This document shows positions 1 through 8,303 of a DNA stretch of 64,000 nucleotides, piece by piece. A model generated the notes under the pieces. The model searched no databases and had not been told where the DNA came from. It saw nothing but the letters and a program-made list of their open reading frames with translations. The translations under genes were made by a program, and so were the position numbers. Positions within the stretch are counted from its first letter, which is position 1; every line of letters begins with the position of its first letter. The DNA is taken from positions 1,612,001 to 1,676,000 of the forward strand of contig NZ_BNED01000005.1 of NCBI RefSeq assembly GCF_016755875.1. The letters run 5' to 3'. The DNA comes from Streptomyces spororaveus (GTDB taxonomy: Bacteria > Actinomycetota > Actinomycetes > Streptomycetales > Streptomycetaceae).

Positions 1-378
1 CTCCGCGTCCATGGTGACGTTGGTCTCCAGGTCGCCCTTCCACCAGCCCTCGGGATCCTGGCGTTCCAGCAGGTTCCGGGTGGCGCGCGCGGCGGCCTCG
101 TACACCCCCGGCCGGGTGCCGTCCGGGGGGCGGGGCAGATCCGCGGTGGTGCGCGGGGTGTCCCGGGCGGCTCCCGGGCGCGTGGGGCGGCCGAGCGGGC
201 CGGGCACGCCCGGTGGGCCGTACTCGGCGCGCGCGCCGGGCCGGACGGGCCGGGCGGGCCGGGCCGGTTCTGCGGCCAGGCCCGCGGTGCGGCCCGCGGG
301 TCCGGGCGGCGGAGCGCCCGGGGTGGATTCGCTGCCGGCGCCGGCGCTCTCGGCGCTGCCGTCGGTCGTCGCTGTCAT
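1..378 (-). CDS. shc: Squalene-hopene cyclase, N-terminal part (3' end outside window)
   Basis: The first 126 codons of a squalene-hopene cyclase, which cyclises squalene to hopene at the membrane. After about 70 residues of Pro/Gly/Ala-rich low-complexity leader the sequence becomes typical of the family: a helix with ATRNLLERQDPEGWWKG, a QW-type repeat, then ETNVTMDAE at the window edge. The ATG start has AGGGGA five bases upstream. It is the last visible gene of the hopanoid operon, 120 bp after the polyprenyl diphosphate synthase. The catalytic DXDD region lies outside the window. The identity rests on the N-terminus plus the hopanoid context. Confidence 0.85.
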   Translation of the reverse strand, partial: MTATTDGSAESAGAGSESTPGAPPPGPAGRTAGLAAEPARPARPVRPGARAEYGPPGVPGPLGRPTRPGAARDTPRTTADLPRPPDGTRPGVYEAAARATRNLLERQDPEGWWKGDLETNVTMDAE

Positions 379-498
379 GGCTTCCCCTTAGAACAGTGTC
401 CTCTGCTGTGCTGGGGTCTGCCGTCGGCCGGTGCGCGACACGTTCAGGTGGCGGCGCCGGCCGGCGACTCGCGATTCATATCCGCTGTCGGGTGGCGA

Positions 499-1674
499 TC
501 ACCTCTTGCGCACGACGACGAAGTCCGCGAGGGCCACGAGCTGGTCGCGCACGCGCTGCGGCATGTCGACGTCGTCCAGGGCCCGGATGGCCACGGCGTG
601 CTGGCGGCGGGCCTCGTCGGCGGTCCACCGGCGGCCCCCGGCCGCCTCGATGAGGGCGGCGCGGTGGGCGAACTCGGCCTCGGAGAAGTTCTCGAAGTCA
701 CTGCTCTTGGCATCCTCGGCGAGGAGCCGCGCGAGCTCCTCGGAGGCCTCGCCGCCGGCCGCGAGGGCGGCGACCACCGGCAGGGACTTCTTGCGCTGGC
801 GCAGGTCGCTCCAGGTCTGCTTGCCGGTCGACTCCGGGTCGCCCCAGATGCCGAGCAGGTCGTCGACGGCCTGGAAGGCGAGGCCCAGGTGGTAGCCGTA
901 CTCCTCCAGTTTGTCGGCGGTACGGTCGTCCGCGCCGCCGAGCACCGCGCCGATGGAGACGGCGCAGGCGAGCAGGGCGCCGGTCTTGTTGCCCTCCATC
1001 TCCAGGCACTCCTCGACGCTGACGCGCTCGCGGTGCTCGTAGGAGATGTCCTGCGCCTGGCCGTCGATGAGCTTGCGGCTGGCGGTGGTCAGCCGGCGGG
1101 TGGCGCGGCCCGCCTCCACGGTGCCGAGCTCCAGCAGCACCTCGTTGGCGAGGGCGAACAGGGCGTCGCCGACCAGGATCGCGAGGGCCGGTCCGTGGAC
1201 CTTCCACACCGTGTCGCGGTGGCGGCGCTGCTCGTCGCCGTCCATCAGGTCGTCGTGCAGCAGCGAGAAGTTGTGCACGAGCTCGACCGCGACGGCGCCG
1301 GGGATGCCGACCTCGGCCGCGGCGCCCGCGGCCTCTGCGGAGAGCAGCGCGAGAGCGGGACGAACGGCCTTGCCTCCGTCGCCGTCCGCCACGTTGCCCT
1401 GGGCGTCGATCCAGCCGAAGTGGTAGGCGGCGACGGTGTCCATGGGCGCCGCGAGCCGGTCGACGGCGGCGCGGAGCGCGGGGGTCGACAGTGTGCGGCC
1501 GCGTTCCAGGAGCGCGATCGTGTCCGCCTTCTCCACGCCCCCTCCGGCTGTGCCCACACTGGCATCCGTGTTCTCGACAGCCGGATTCCCCGGGTTCACT
1601 GGCTCTCCTCTTGTTCCTGTACGTGCTGTGCTCGTGGTGCTGGTGGTGCCGGTGCTGCTGATGGTGCTCGTCAT
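499..1674 (-). CDS. Polyprenyl (farnesyl-type) diphosphate synthase of the hopanoid operon
   Basis: A trans-isoprenyl diphosphate synthase of 391 aa that condenses isopentenyl diphosphate with an allylic diphosphate, presumably giving farnesyl diphosphate for squalene formation. The first Asp-rich motif is intact (HDDLMDGD, about residue 127). The second reads DDLLGIWGD, so the last Asp of the classical DDxxD is Gly. The first ~40 residues are Ser/Thr-rich low complexity with no family counterpart. The ATG overlaps the TGA of hpnE by 4 nt, which fixes the start by translational coupling. Chain length cannot be read from sequence alone; farnesyl is inferred from context. Confidence 0.9.
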   Translation of the reverse strand: MTSTISSTGTTSTTSTARTGTRGEPVNPGNPAVENTDASVGTAGGGVEKADTIALLERGRTLSTPALRAAVDRLAAPMDTVAAYHFGWIDAQGNVADGDGGKAVRPALALLSAEAAGAAAEVGIPGAVAVELVHNFSLLHDDLMDGDEQRRHRDTVWKVHGPALAILVGDALFALANEVLLELGTVEAGRATRRLTTASRKLIDGQAQDISYEHRERVSVEECLEMEGNKTGALLACAVSIGAVLGGADDRTADKLEEYGYHLGLAFQAVDDLLGIWGDPESTGKQTWSDLRQRKKSLPVVAALAAGGEASEELARLLAEDAKSSDFENFSEAEFAHRAALIEAAGGRRWTADEARRQHAVAIRALDDVDMPQRVRDQLVALADFVVVRKR

Positions 1675-3050
1675 GCCGCCTCCTGCAGAGGGTGTTCGCG
1701 GTGGCGGCCGAGCGCGGCGAGTGCGGCGTGGGCCGCGCTCAGTCCGCTCCGGACGGCGCTCTCCATGGTCGCGGGCCAGCCCGTGGCAGTCCACGCACCG
1801 GCGAGGTAGAGCCCCGGCGTGTCGGTGCGCGCCCCGGGGCGCAGCCGGCCGACGCCGGGGGTGGGGGCGAAGGTGGCCGTCCGCTCCCGGGTGACGAAGA
1901 AGTCCCGTACCTTGGCGCCGCGCGCGGCGGGCAGCAGCCGTTCCAGCTCGGGCAGGTACTTGGCGCGCAGAACCGAGACGGGCTCGTCGATGTCGTCCTG
2001 GGCGACGGACTGGGACAGGGCCAGGTACTGGCCGCCGTCGGGGAGTCCGGAGGATTCGGTGCGGTCGAAGACCCACTGGACCGGGGAGCCGAGGGCGGCG
2101 AAGAACGGCTGCTTGAGCACCTTGCGGTCGTAGACCACGTGGACGTTGAGGATGGGCGCGGTGCCGATGTCCAGGAGCTTGTCGGGGTCGGGGAGGGCGC
2201 CGGCGGGCAGCAGTCCGTGGGCCTCGCGCTGCGGGACGGCGAGGACGACGGTGCCCGCCTCCAGGGACTCCTCCTCGGTGTCGATCCGCCACGCGCCCTC
2301 GGGCATGCGGGAGATGTCCGTGACGCGGCTGCGCAGTTCGGTCCGTACGCCGGCCGCGTCGAGCGCCTTGCGGGCGAGGGTGTCGTGCAGTTCGCCCAGG
2401 GGTACCCGGGCCCAGCCGATGTCGGCGGCGCCGTTCTCGGAGAGCAGGCCGGTCTTGAAGACCATGGCGGCCAGGCCCAGCGAGGACTGCTCGGCGGTGG
2501 CGTTCAGGGTGGCGACGCCGACCAGGTCCCACAGGGCCTCGATCGTGCGGGCGGACTGCCCGTAACGGCCGAGCCAGGTCGCGAAGTCGAGGCCGTCCAG
2601 CGCCGGGTCCGCGGGGTCCAGCCGGCGCAGCGCGAGGGCGGCGCGGCCGACGCTCAGGCGCTCGGCGAAGGAGAGGTGCCGGTAGCGGGCGAGCGATCCG
2701 GCCAGGTGCAGGGGCACGGGCAGGGCGCTGCGGCGCAGCCGGCCCAGGCGCGGGCCCCCGGGGTGGGCGACGTCCAGTACGGGTACGTCGAGCCGGTCCT
2801 GCAGGGGCGCGAGCGCGGCGCCGTCGACGCGGTCCAGGAACCACCGGTAGGCGGTGCAGCACCGCAGGTAGACGTGCTGGCCGTTGTCGACTTCGAGGTC
2901 GCCGCGCTTGAAGGAGAAGGCGAGCCCGCCGAGCCGGGGGCGGCCCTCCAGCAGGGTCACCCGGAGCCCGGCGTCGGCGAGTTCGAGGGCGGTGGTGACG
3001 CCGGCGAGGCCGCCGCCGACGACGACGGCGTGCTGTTCGAAGCCGGTCAT
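1671..3050 (-). CDS. hpnE: HpnE, hydroxysqualene dehydroxylase (FAD-dependent desaturase-like)
   Basis: A 459-aa flavoprotein of the amine oxidase/phytoene desaturase fold. The N-terminus carries the dinucleotide-binding motif VVVGGGLAGVTTALELADAG, followed by LLEGRPRLGGLAFSF and DNGQHVYLRCC. The C-terminal FAD motif is LYLAGAWTATGWPATMESAV. HpnE removes the hydroxyl of hydroxysqualene to give squalene, the substrate of the cyclase two genes downstream. Its start overlaps the stop of the upstream small ORF (ATGA), and its own stop overlaps the start of the polyprenyl synthase. The order HpnC-HpnD-HpnE is the known three-enzyme squalene route, which replaces squalene synthase. Confidence 0.92.
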   Translation of the reverse strand: MTGFEQHAVVVGGGLAGVTTALELADAGLRVTLLEGRPRLGGLAFSFKRGDLEVDNGQHVYLRCCTAYRWFLDRVDGAALAPLQDRLDVPVLDVAHPGGPRLGRLRRSALPVPLHLAGSLARYRHLSFAERLSVGRAALALRRLDPADPALDGLDFATWLGRYGQSARTIEALWDLVGVATLNATAEQSSLGLAAMVFKTGLLSENGAADIGWARVPLGELHDTLARKALDAAGVRTELRSRVTDISRMPEGAWRIDTEEESLEAGTVVLAVPQREAHGLLPAGALPDPDKLLDIGTAPILNVHVVYDRKVLKQPFFAALGSPVQWVFDRTESSGLPDGGQYLALSQSVAQDDIDEPVSVLRAKYLPELERLLPAARGAKVRDFFVTRERTATFAPTPGVGRLRPGARTDTPGLYLAGAWTATGWPATMESAVRSGLSAAHAALAALGRHREHPLQEAA

Positions 3051-3358
3051 GCGCCCTCCCCCGTGGTGCGGTGGCCCTCCGGGCCGGCGGCCCGGTCCGG
3101 GGCGGGCGAGGCCGTCCCGTGTGCGGCGGCCCGTCCGGCACGGCCGGATTCCGTCGGAAGAGACGCGCGTCCCGACGCGGCGGTTGCCCGCGTGCCGGGC
3201 CGGCCGGGACGGGCCGTCGCGGCCGGATGCGTGCGCGCCGGGGCGGCCGCCGCGCACGCCGGGCGCGCGCCCGTGCACGCGCGGTTCCCGGCCCGGCGCG
3301 CCGCGGCGACGGCTGCCGGACCGGCTGCCGCCTCCGGGAGCCGGGTGATCGTGGTCAT
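3047..3358 (-). CDS. Small Ala/Arg/Pro-rich ORF coupled between hpnD and hpnE
   Basis: A 103-codon frame starting MTTITRLPEAAAGPAAVAAARR. It begins on an ATG overlapping the hpnD stop by 4 nt and ends on a TGA overlapping the hpnE start by 4 nt. The product is about half Ala, Arg, Pro and Gly, contains two Cys near residues 28 and 35, and has no recognisable domain or membrane segment. The exact ATGA junctions on both sides are the main argument that it is translated, at least to relay ribosomes from hpnD to hpnE. From memory, the Streptomyces coelicolor hop locus numbering leaves a small gene at this place; I cannot verify homology. Confidence 0.6.
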   Translation of the reverse strand: MTTITRLPEAAAGPAAVAAARRAGNRACTGARPACAAAAPARTHPAATARPGRPGTRATAASGRASLPTESGRAGRAAAHGTASPAPDRAAGPEGHRTTGEGA

Positions 3359-4320
3359 CAGCCCCGCCTCCGGGTGGCCTGGCGGGAGACGGTCCGCGCG
3401 TCGAGGCCGGACAGCCCGCGCACGGCCACGTACGCCTTCTCGTGCGGCGGCAGCGACACGCGGCCCCGCAGCACCGCTTCCGGCTCCCGCTCGATGCGGT
3501 CCAGCAGGCGCCGGTAGATCCCGGCCATGGCGGCCACGCAGGCGCCGCTGCGCCGGTCGAGCATCGGCAGCAGCCGGTAGCCCTCGGCGAACAGGGCGCG
3601 GGCGCGCCGGACTTCGTGGTGGACGAGCCCGGCGAAGTCGGATCCGGCGGGCGCCCGGTCGCTGTGGAAACCCTCCGAGCAGCCGAACTTGGCGAGGTCC
3701 TCGGCGGGCAGGTAGGTGCGCCCGTTGCCGGCGTCCTCGCGCACGTCCCGCAGGATGTTGGTGAGTTGCAGGGCGAGGCCCAGGGTGTCGGCGTACTCCG
3801 CGGCGCGCGCGGCGTCGGCCGCGGCGAGGCCCGAGCCGTTCACCGTGCCGAACACGCCGAGCGAGAGCCGCCCGATGGCCCCGGCCACGCACCTGCAGTA
3901 GGTCCGGAGGTCGTCCCAGGTCTCGTAGGTCTCGCCGCGGACGTCCATCAGGACCCCGTCGATGAGCTCGTCGAGGCCGCCGAGCGGGATGGGGAAGCGG
4001 CGTGCGGCGTGCGCGAGGGCGACGGCGACCGGGTCGGTGTCGTCCTCGTCGACCTCCTCGGCGAGGATCCGCCCGAGCAGGGCGCGGGTCTCCTCCAGCC
4101 GGACGAACTTGGCCTCGGGCGCCAGCGTGCCGTCGCCGATGTCGTCGACCCGCCGGGAGAAGGCGTACAGCGCGGACATCGCCTGCCGCTTGTCGGTCGG
4201 CAGCAGGCGGATGCCGTAGGCGAAGTTGCGTGCCTGGGAACCGGTGACGGCCTCGCAGTAGCTGTAGGCGGCCTGGACCGGTGCGGACGCGTGTGTGGGG
4301 CCCTCCACGGTCGGGCTCAC
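3358..4320 (-). CDS. hpnD: HpnD, presqualene diphosphate synthase
   Basis: A 320-aa squalene/phytoene synthase family enzyme that joins two farnesyl diphosphates to presqualene diphosphate. The two Asp-rich motifs are present: RRVDDIGDG at about residue 56 and NILRDVREDAGNGRTYLP at about 190-205. RNFAYGIRLLP near the N-terminus is typical of HpnD. It starts with GTG, and GTGA overlaps the hpnC stop by 4 nt. Two synthase paralogues in tandem (hpnC, hpnD) next to hpnE identify the locus as the hydroxysqualene pathway rather than carotenoid synthesis. Confidence 0.93.
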   Translation of the reverse strand: MSPTVEGPTHASAPVQAAYSYCEAVTGSQARNFAYGIRLLPTDKRQAMSALYAFSRRVDDIGDGTLAPEAKFVRLEETRALLGRILAEEVDEDDTDPVAVALAHAARRFPIPLGGLDELIDGVLMDVRGETYETWDDLRTYCRCVAGAIGRLSLGVFGTVNGSGLAAADAARAAEYADTLGLALQLTNILRDVREDAGNGRTYLPAEDLAKFGCSEGFHSDRAPAGSDFAGLVHHEVRRARALFAEGYRLLPMLDRRSGACVAAMAGIYRRLLDRIEREPEAVLRGRVSLPPHEKAYVAVRGLSGLDARTVSRQATRRRG

Positions 4321-5255
4321 CCCTTTCTCGGCGCTGTGCGCAGGACGGCGGCCACCTCGCGGAGCAGGCCGCCCTTGGTGGGCTTGGGCGGGCCGGGGAG
4401 CACGTCGAATCCGGCGGCGGTGACGGCTCGCAGAGCCGCGCGCCCCCCTCCCACGAAGCCGGCGAGCAGCAGCCGGAGTCTGCCGTGCACGCTCCCCACG
4501 AGCGGGGTGCCCTCGTTCAGCAGCTCCCGGGCGCGCTCGGTCTCGAACGCGACCAGGGCGCGTACGGAGGCGCCGGCCGACGGGGCCGCGAGCTCCGTCC
4601 CGGTCACGTGGAAACGGCGCATGTCCTCGGCGGGCAGGTAGATCCGGTCGCGGCCGAGGTCCTCGGCGACGTCCTGGATGTGTTCGGCGATCTGCAGGGC
4701 GGTGCAGACGGCGTCGGAGCGGCGGATCCGTTCGGGGGTGCTGGTTCCGGTGAGGGAGAGCACGAGACGGCCGACCGGGTTCGCGGACAGCTCGCAGTAG
4801 CCGACGAGGTCGGCGTACGTCTCGTAGCGCGTGACCCGCTGGTCTTGGCGGTTGGCCTCGATCAGCCCGAGGAACGGCTCGGGGGTCAGGCCGTGGGCGC
4901 GGACGACGGGCTGGAGCGCCTGCAGCAGCGGGTGCCGCGGGGAGCCGTCCGTACCGCCGGAGCGGTTGAAGACCCGGTGCAGGTCCGCCTCGAAGGCGTC
5001 GAGCATGGCGAGCCGGTCGTCGACCGCGGCGGGGTCGAGACCGAGGAGTACGGCGTCGTGCCCGCCGGGGGCGAGATCGCCGTCGCCGATGTCGTCGACG
5101 AGGCGGGCGTACCCGTAGACGGCCATCAGCCCTTCGCGCCAGGCGCGGGGCAGGAAGACGGGGGCGACGGGGAAGTTCTCCGACGTCGCCTTGTCGAGGG
5201 TGGCGCTCACGTGGACCGTGTCGGCCGGGGGTCGGATGCCGAGCCCCGGGGTCAC
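4317..5255 (-). CDS. hpnC: HpnC, hydroxysqualene synthase
   Basis: A 312-aa squalene/phytoene synthase homologue and first gene of the hopanoid operon. It converts presqualene diphosphate to hydroxysqualene. ENFPVAPVFLPRAWREGLMAVYGYARLVDDIGDG is replaced here only in part by variants of the family consensus: the ENFPV start and LVDDIGDGD are visible near residues 26-60, and the second motif is HIQDVAEDLGRDRIYLP (about 213-229). The start is uncertain between GTG at 5255 and an in-frame GTG at 5220 just before SATLDKATSENF. Neither has a clear ribosome-binding site. The second choice would give 300 aa and match the family N-terminus better. Confidence 0.92.
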   Translation of the reverse strand: MTPGLGIRPPADTVHVSATLDKATSENFPVAPVFLPRAWREGLMAVYGYARLVDDIGDGDLAPGGHDAVLLGLDPAAVDDRLAMLDAFEADLHRVFNRSGGTDGSPRHPLLQALQPVVRAHGLTPEPFLGLIEANRQDQRVTRYETYADLVGYCELSANPVGRLVLSLTGTSTPERIRRSDAVCTALQIAEHIQDVAEDLGRDRIYLPAEDMRRFHVTGTELAAPSAGASVRALVAFETERARELLNEGTPLVGSVHGRLRLLLAGFVGGGRAALRAVTAAGFDVLPGPPKPTKGGLLREVAAVLRTAPRKG

Positions 5256-5619
5256 CGCCCGCCGCCCGGGGCGGGGACGGCCGTCGTGCCTGGGGGCCGG
5301 AGAATTCCCGTAGCCATTGCCGTCACATCTCCCGTTCTACACTGCCGACCCATTACATCCTATTTCGGACACGCCGCCGGGGGATTCCCCGGGCTGCCCC
5401 AAGGCCCTTCACCTGCGGGGAATCGTCCCCTCTTGCCGCGATTGAGGACCGCCTCAGCTTACGCTGTAGAACGTCGCGGAGCCCTCCCGGGTATTCGCTC
5501 CGCCACCGAATGTCGCCGAGAAATGCAAGAACACGATTGAGGCCCCCGCCGCGCTGAGCGGCGGGGGCCTTCGGGTGAAGCGGAAAAGCGCCGGAAGAGG
5601 GCGCCGCGCGACCCGGAGG
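5256..5619. other. Intergenic region between hopanoid operon and ABC exporter
   Basis: This 364-bp gap must hold the promoter of the leftward hopanoid operon. It is less GC-rich than its neighbours around 5320-5480, as expected for a promoter region, but I see no convincing -35/-10 pair. The only clear element is the hairpin at 5541-5569. No open frame with coding character was recognised. Confidence 0.6.
5541..5569 (-). terminator. Terminator hairpin after the ABC transporter operon
   Basis: A perfect 12-bp stem (GGCCCCCGCCGC and its complement) with a 5-nt loop, about 50 bp past the stop of the exporter ATPase gene. It has no U-tract on the minus strand, as is common in Streptomyces. It separates the seven-gene operon from the hopanoid operon. 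Confidence 0.75.
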
Positions 5620-6402
5620 TCAGCCGTTGGTGGCCTTCTCGTATGCCGAGACGACTTCCTCGGTGGGCCCGTCCATCAGGAGCTCACCCTTCTCCAGCCA
5701 CAGCACCCGGTCACAGGTGTCACGGATGGACTTGTTGTTGTGGCTCACCAGGAAGACCGTGCCGGCCTTCTGCCGCAGTTCACGGATCCGGTCCTCCGAA
5801 CGCACCTGGAAGCTGCGGTCACCGGTGGCCAGGGCCTCGTCGATCATCAGGACGTCGTGGTCCTTGGCCGCCGCGATGGAGAAGCGCAGTCGCGCCGCCA
5901 TGCCGGAGGAATAGGTACGCATCGGCAGGGAGATGAAGTCGCCCTTCTCGTTGATGCCCGAGAAGTCGACGATGCTCTGGTAACGCTGCTTGATCTGCTC
6001 GCGGCTCATCCCCATGGCGAGACCGCCGAGAACGACGTTCCGCTCTCCGGTGAGATCGTTCATCAGCGCCGCGTTGACGCCGAGCAGCGAGGGCTGGCCG
6101 TCGGTGTAGACCTTGCCCTCCTCGCAGGGCAGCAGGCCCGCGATGGCGCGCAGCAGGGTGGACTTGCCGGAGCCGTTGGAGCCGATGAGGCCGATGGCCT
6201 CGCCGCGGTAGGCGGTGAAGGAGACGCCGCGCACGGCGTGGACCCGCCGGACGCCCGGGGCGTCGCCCTTCTTCCGGCGGACTATCTTGCTGAGCGCGGC
6301 GGTAGCCGCGCCCTTGCCGCTGCTGCCGGTGTTGACGCGGTAGACGATGTGGACGCCGTCCGCGATCACGGTGGGGACGCGCCCCTGGGTGTTGTCAGCC
6401 AC
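5620..6402 (-). CDS. ABC exporter ATP-binding subunit, TagH/teichoic-acid type
   Basis: A 260-aa ATPase of the polysaccharide/teichoic-acid export family. It has Walker A GSNGSGKST (about residue 80), a degenerate signature YSSGMAARLRFS, Walker B HDVLMIDEALATGD and a switch histidine in LVSHN. The degenerate signature and VNAALMNDLTGERN are characteristic of TagH/Wzt-type subunits; no carbohydrate-binding C-terminal extension is present. The GTG start at 6402 overlaps the permease stop by 8 nt and has GAGGAG ten bases upstream. A longer in-frame start was rejected because it lacks this site. It is the last gene of the CDP-alcohol/exporter operon. Confidence 0.9.
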   Translation of the reverse strand: MADNTQGRVPTVIADGVHIVYRVNTGSSGKGAATAALSKIVRRKKGDAPGVRRVHAVRGVSFTAYRGEAIGLIGSNGSGKSTLLRAIAGLLPCEEGKVYTDGQPSLLGVNAALMNDLTGERNVVLGGLAMGMSREQIKQRYQSIVDFSGINEKGDFISLPMRTYSSGMAARLRFSIAAAKDHDVLMIDEALATGDRSFQVRSEDRIRELRQKAGTVFLVSHNNKSIRDTCDRVLWLEKGELLMDGPTEEVVSAYEKATNG

Positions 6403-7324
6403 GGCCGTAACGCTCCTCAGACTTCCAGAAGTACACGAAGCCACCGATGCCGATCACCGCGGCCCAGCCCACGGCGAAGGCCCACACGTGCGGAGGCAGG
6501 TTGCTCGCCGCGTAGTCGTCGATCAGCGCGAACCGGATGAGGTCCATGTAGATCGCGACCGGGTTCCACAGCAGCAGGTCGCTGATCCACTGCGGCTGGT
6601 CCTTGAGGTAGATCCCGATCGGGAACATCACGCCGGACGCGTACATCCAGGTACGCATCACGAACGGCATCAGCTGGGCGAGGTCGGGGGTCTTGGAACC
6701 CGCCCGCGCGAAGATCATGGCGAGGCCGGTGTTGAAGACGAACTGGAGCGCCAGGGTCGGGACCACCAGCAGCCAGGAGAGCTGCGGGTAGTTGCCGAAG
6801 CAGATGGCGATCACGAAGACGACGATCATCGAGTACAGCAGCTGCTGGAGCTGCTGCAGCGAGAAGGACACCGGCAGGGCGGCGCGCGGGAAGTGCAGCG
6901 CCCGCACCAGGCCGAGGTTCCCGGAGATCGCCCGGACGCCCGCCATCAGCGAGCTCTGGGTGAAGGTGAAGACGAAGATGCCCATCACCAGGAAGGGGAT
7001 GTAGACGTCCTTCGGCATCTCGCGGCCGGCCTTGAGGATCAGACCGAAGATCAGCCAGTAGACGACCGCGTTCAGCAGCGGGGTCGCCACCTGCCAGACC
7101 TGGCCGAGCTTCGCCTGGCTGTACTGCGCGACCAGCTTGGCCCTGGAGAAGGCCATGATGAAGTGGCGCCGGCCCCAGAGCTGCCGCACGTACTCGCCGA
7201 GGCCCGGCCGGGCGCCGCTGACCGAGAGGCCGTACTTCCTGGCGAGCTCCGCGGGGCTCAGACCCGCGTCGTCGGACAGCGGCCTGCTCGTGGCGAGGGC
7301 GCCGTCGTGGGTTGTGTCACTCAC
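6395..7324 (-). CDS. ABC exporter permease, TagG type (ABC-2)
   Basis: A 309-aa integral membrane protein with a ~60-residue cytosolic N-terminus, then about six membrane segments (about residues 80-100, 110-130, 160-185, 190-210, 235-255 and 280-300). SRAKLVAQYSQAKLGQVWQVATPLLNA at the first membrane segment matches ABC-2 permeases that export teichoic acids or O-antigens. It starts with GTG. It pairs with the overlapping ATPase gene downstream and presumably exports the lipid-linked product made by the five upstream genes. The substrate is inferred from context only. Confidence 0.9.
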   Translation of the reverse strand: MSDTTHDGALATSRPLSDDAGLSPAELARKYGLSVSGARPGLGEYVRQLWGRRHFIMAFSRAKLVAQYSQAKLGQVWQVATPLLNAVVYWLIFGLILKAGREMPKDVYIPFLVMGIFVFTFTQSSLMAGVRAISGNLGLVRALHFPRAALPVSFSLQQLQQLLYSMIVVFVIAICFGNYPQLSWLLVVPTLALQFVFNTGLAMIFARAGSKTPDLAQLMPFVMRTWMYASGVMFPIGIYLKDQPQWISDLLLWNPVAIYMDLIRFALIDDYAASNLPPHVWAFAVGWAAVIGIGGFVYFWKSEERYGRG

Positions 7325-7418
7325 AAGTTGAAACTTTCGTCTTCAAGATGCGGCCAGGTGGGCATCAGGCTGATGGCGCGAGGCCCGTGATCGCGTCATG
7401 GTCCCAGACGCGGGCTGG

Positions 7419-8303
7419 TCAGATGACAGGAGGTCGGCCCAGCCGGGTCAACCGCCAGACCGTCCGCCATCTCATCGGGCGGCGGGGTCCGCAGGGACTG
7501 GTCCATCCCTCCCGGAAACCGCCGAACCAGGCCTTGAGCGCCGGTGCGGACGGCCTGCGTACGAGCGTCAGCAGGAGCCAGACGCCCAGGTAGACCGGAA
7601 CCAGCGGGGCGGGCAGGTTGCGGCGGGCGAGCCACACCCGGTTACGAGCCACCATACGGTGATAGACCGCGTGCCGGGAGGGGGCGGTGGTCGGGTGCAG
7701 CAGCACCATGTCGGACCGGTAGTCGATCAGCCACCCTGCGTCGAGCGCCCGCCAGGCCAGATCGGTCTCCTCGTGCGCGTAGAAGAACTCCCCCGGCAGC
7801 GCTCCGACCTGCTCGAACACCGCCGTGCGGACGGCGTTGGCGCCGCCCAGGAAGGTGGTCACCCGGGAGGAGCGCATCGGGTCGGAGGCCCTCAGCCGCG
7901 GAACGTGCCGGCGCTGGGTCACACCGGTCTCCGGATCGGCGATCCGGAAGCTGATGATCCCGAGCGCGGGGTCCTCGGCGAAGGCCTGCCGGCACAGCTC
8001 GGCGGTGTCGGTGCGCTCCAGCAGACCGTCGTCGTCCAGGAAGAGCAGTGCGTCCACGTCGCCGCCACCGGGGCCGAAGGCCTCGATGCCGACGTTGCGC
8101 CCGCCCGGGATGCCCAGGTTCTCGGGCAGGTCGATGCTGCGGACGCCCTCGGGCAGCCCGGTGACCTGCACGCCCTGGCCCACGACGACCACGTCGATCG
8201 GGGCTCCGTCCTGGCGGGCCACCGAGTCGAGGAGCGCCTTGAGCTCGTCGGGCCGGTTGCCCATGGTGATGATCACGGCGCCCAGCCGCAGCGGGGCACT
8301 CAC
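7419..8303 (-). CDS. Family 2 glycosyltransferase
   Basis: A 294-aa GT-A fold glycosyltransferase. The N-terminus GAVIITMGNRPDELKALLDSV is the GT2 nucleotide-sugar fold, the DXD-type motif is LFLDDDG (about residue 90), and FFYAHEETDLAWRAL (about 177-191) contains the ED-type catalytic region. A hydrophobic stretch near residue 240 (PLVPVYLGVWLLLTLV) suggests membrane association. The GTG start overlaps the stop of the upstream CDP-alcohol phosphatidyltransferase by 4 nt (GTGA). In context it probably decorates the product of that enzyme before export. Donor and acceptor are unknown. Confidence 0.88.
   Translation of the reverse strand: MSAPLRLGAVIITMGNRPDELKALLDSVARQDGAPIDVVVVGQGVQVTGLPEGVRSIDLPENLGIPGGRNVGIEAFGPGGGDVDALLFLDDDGLLERTDTAELCRQAFAEDPALGIISFRIADPETGVTQRRHVPRLRASDPMRSSRVTTFLGGANAVRTAVFEQVGALPGEFFYAHEETDLAWRALDAGWLIDYRSDMVLLHPTTAPSRHAVYHRMVARNRVWLARRNLPAPLVPVYLGVWLLLTLVRRPSAPALKAWFGGFREGWTSPCGPRRPMRWRTVWRLTRLGRPPVI

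Noticed and set aside
5256..5530. Riboswitch or leader RNA for the hopanoid operon
   Set aside because: No conserved secondary structure recognised.
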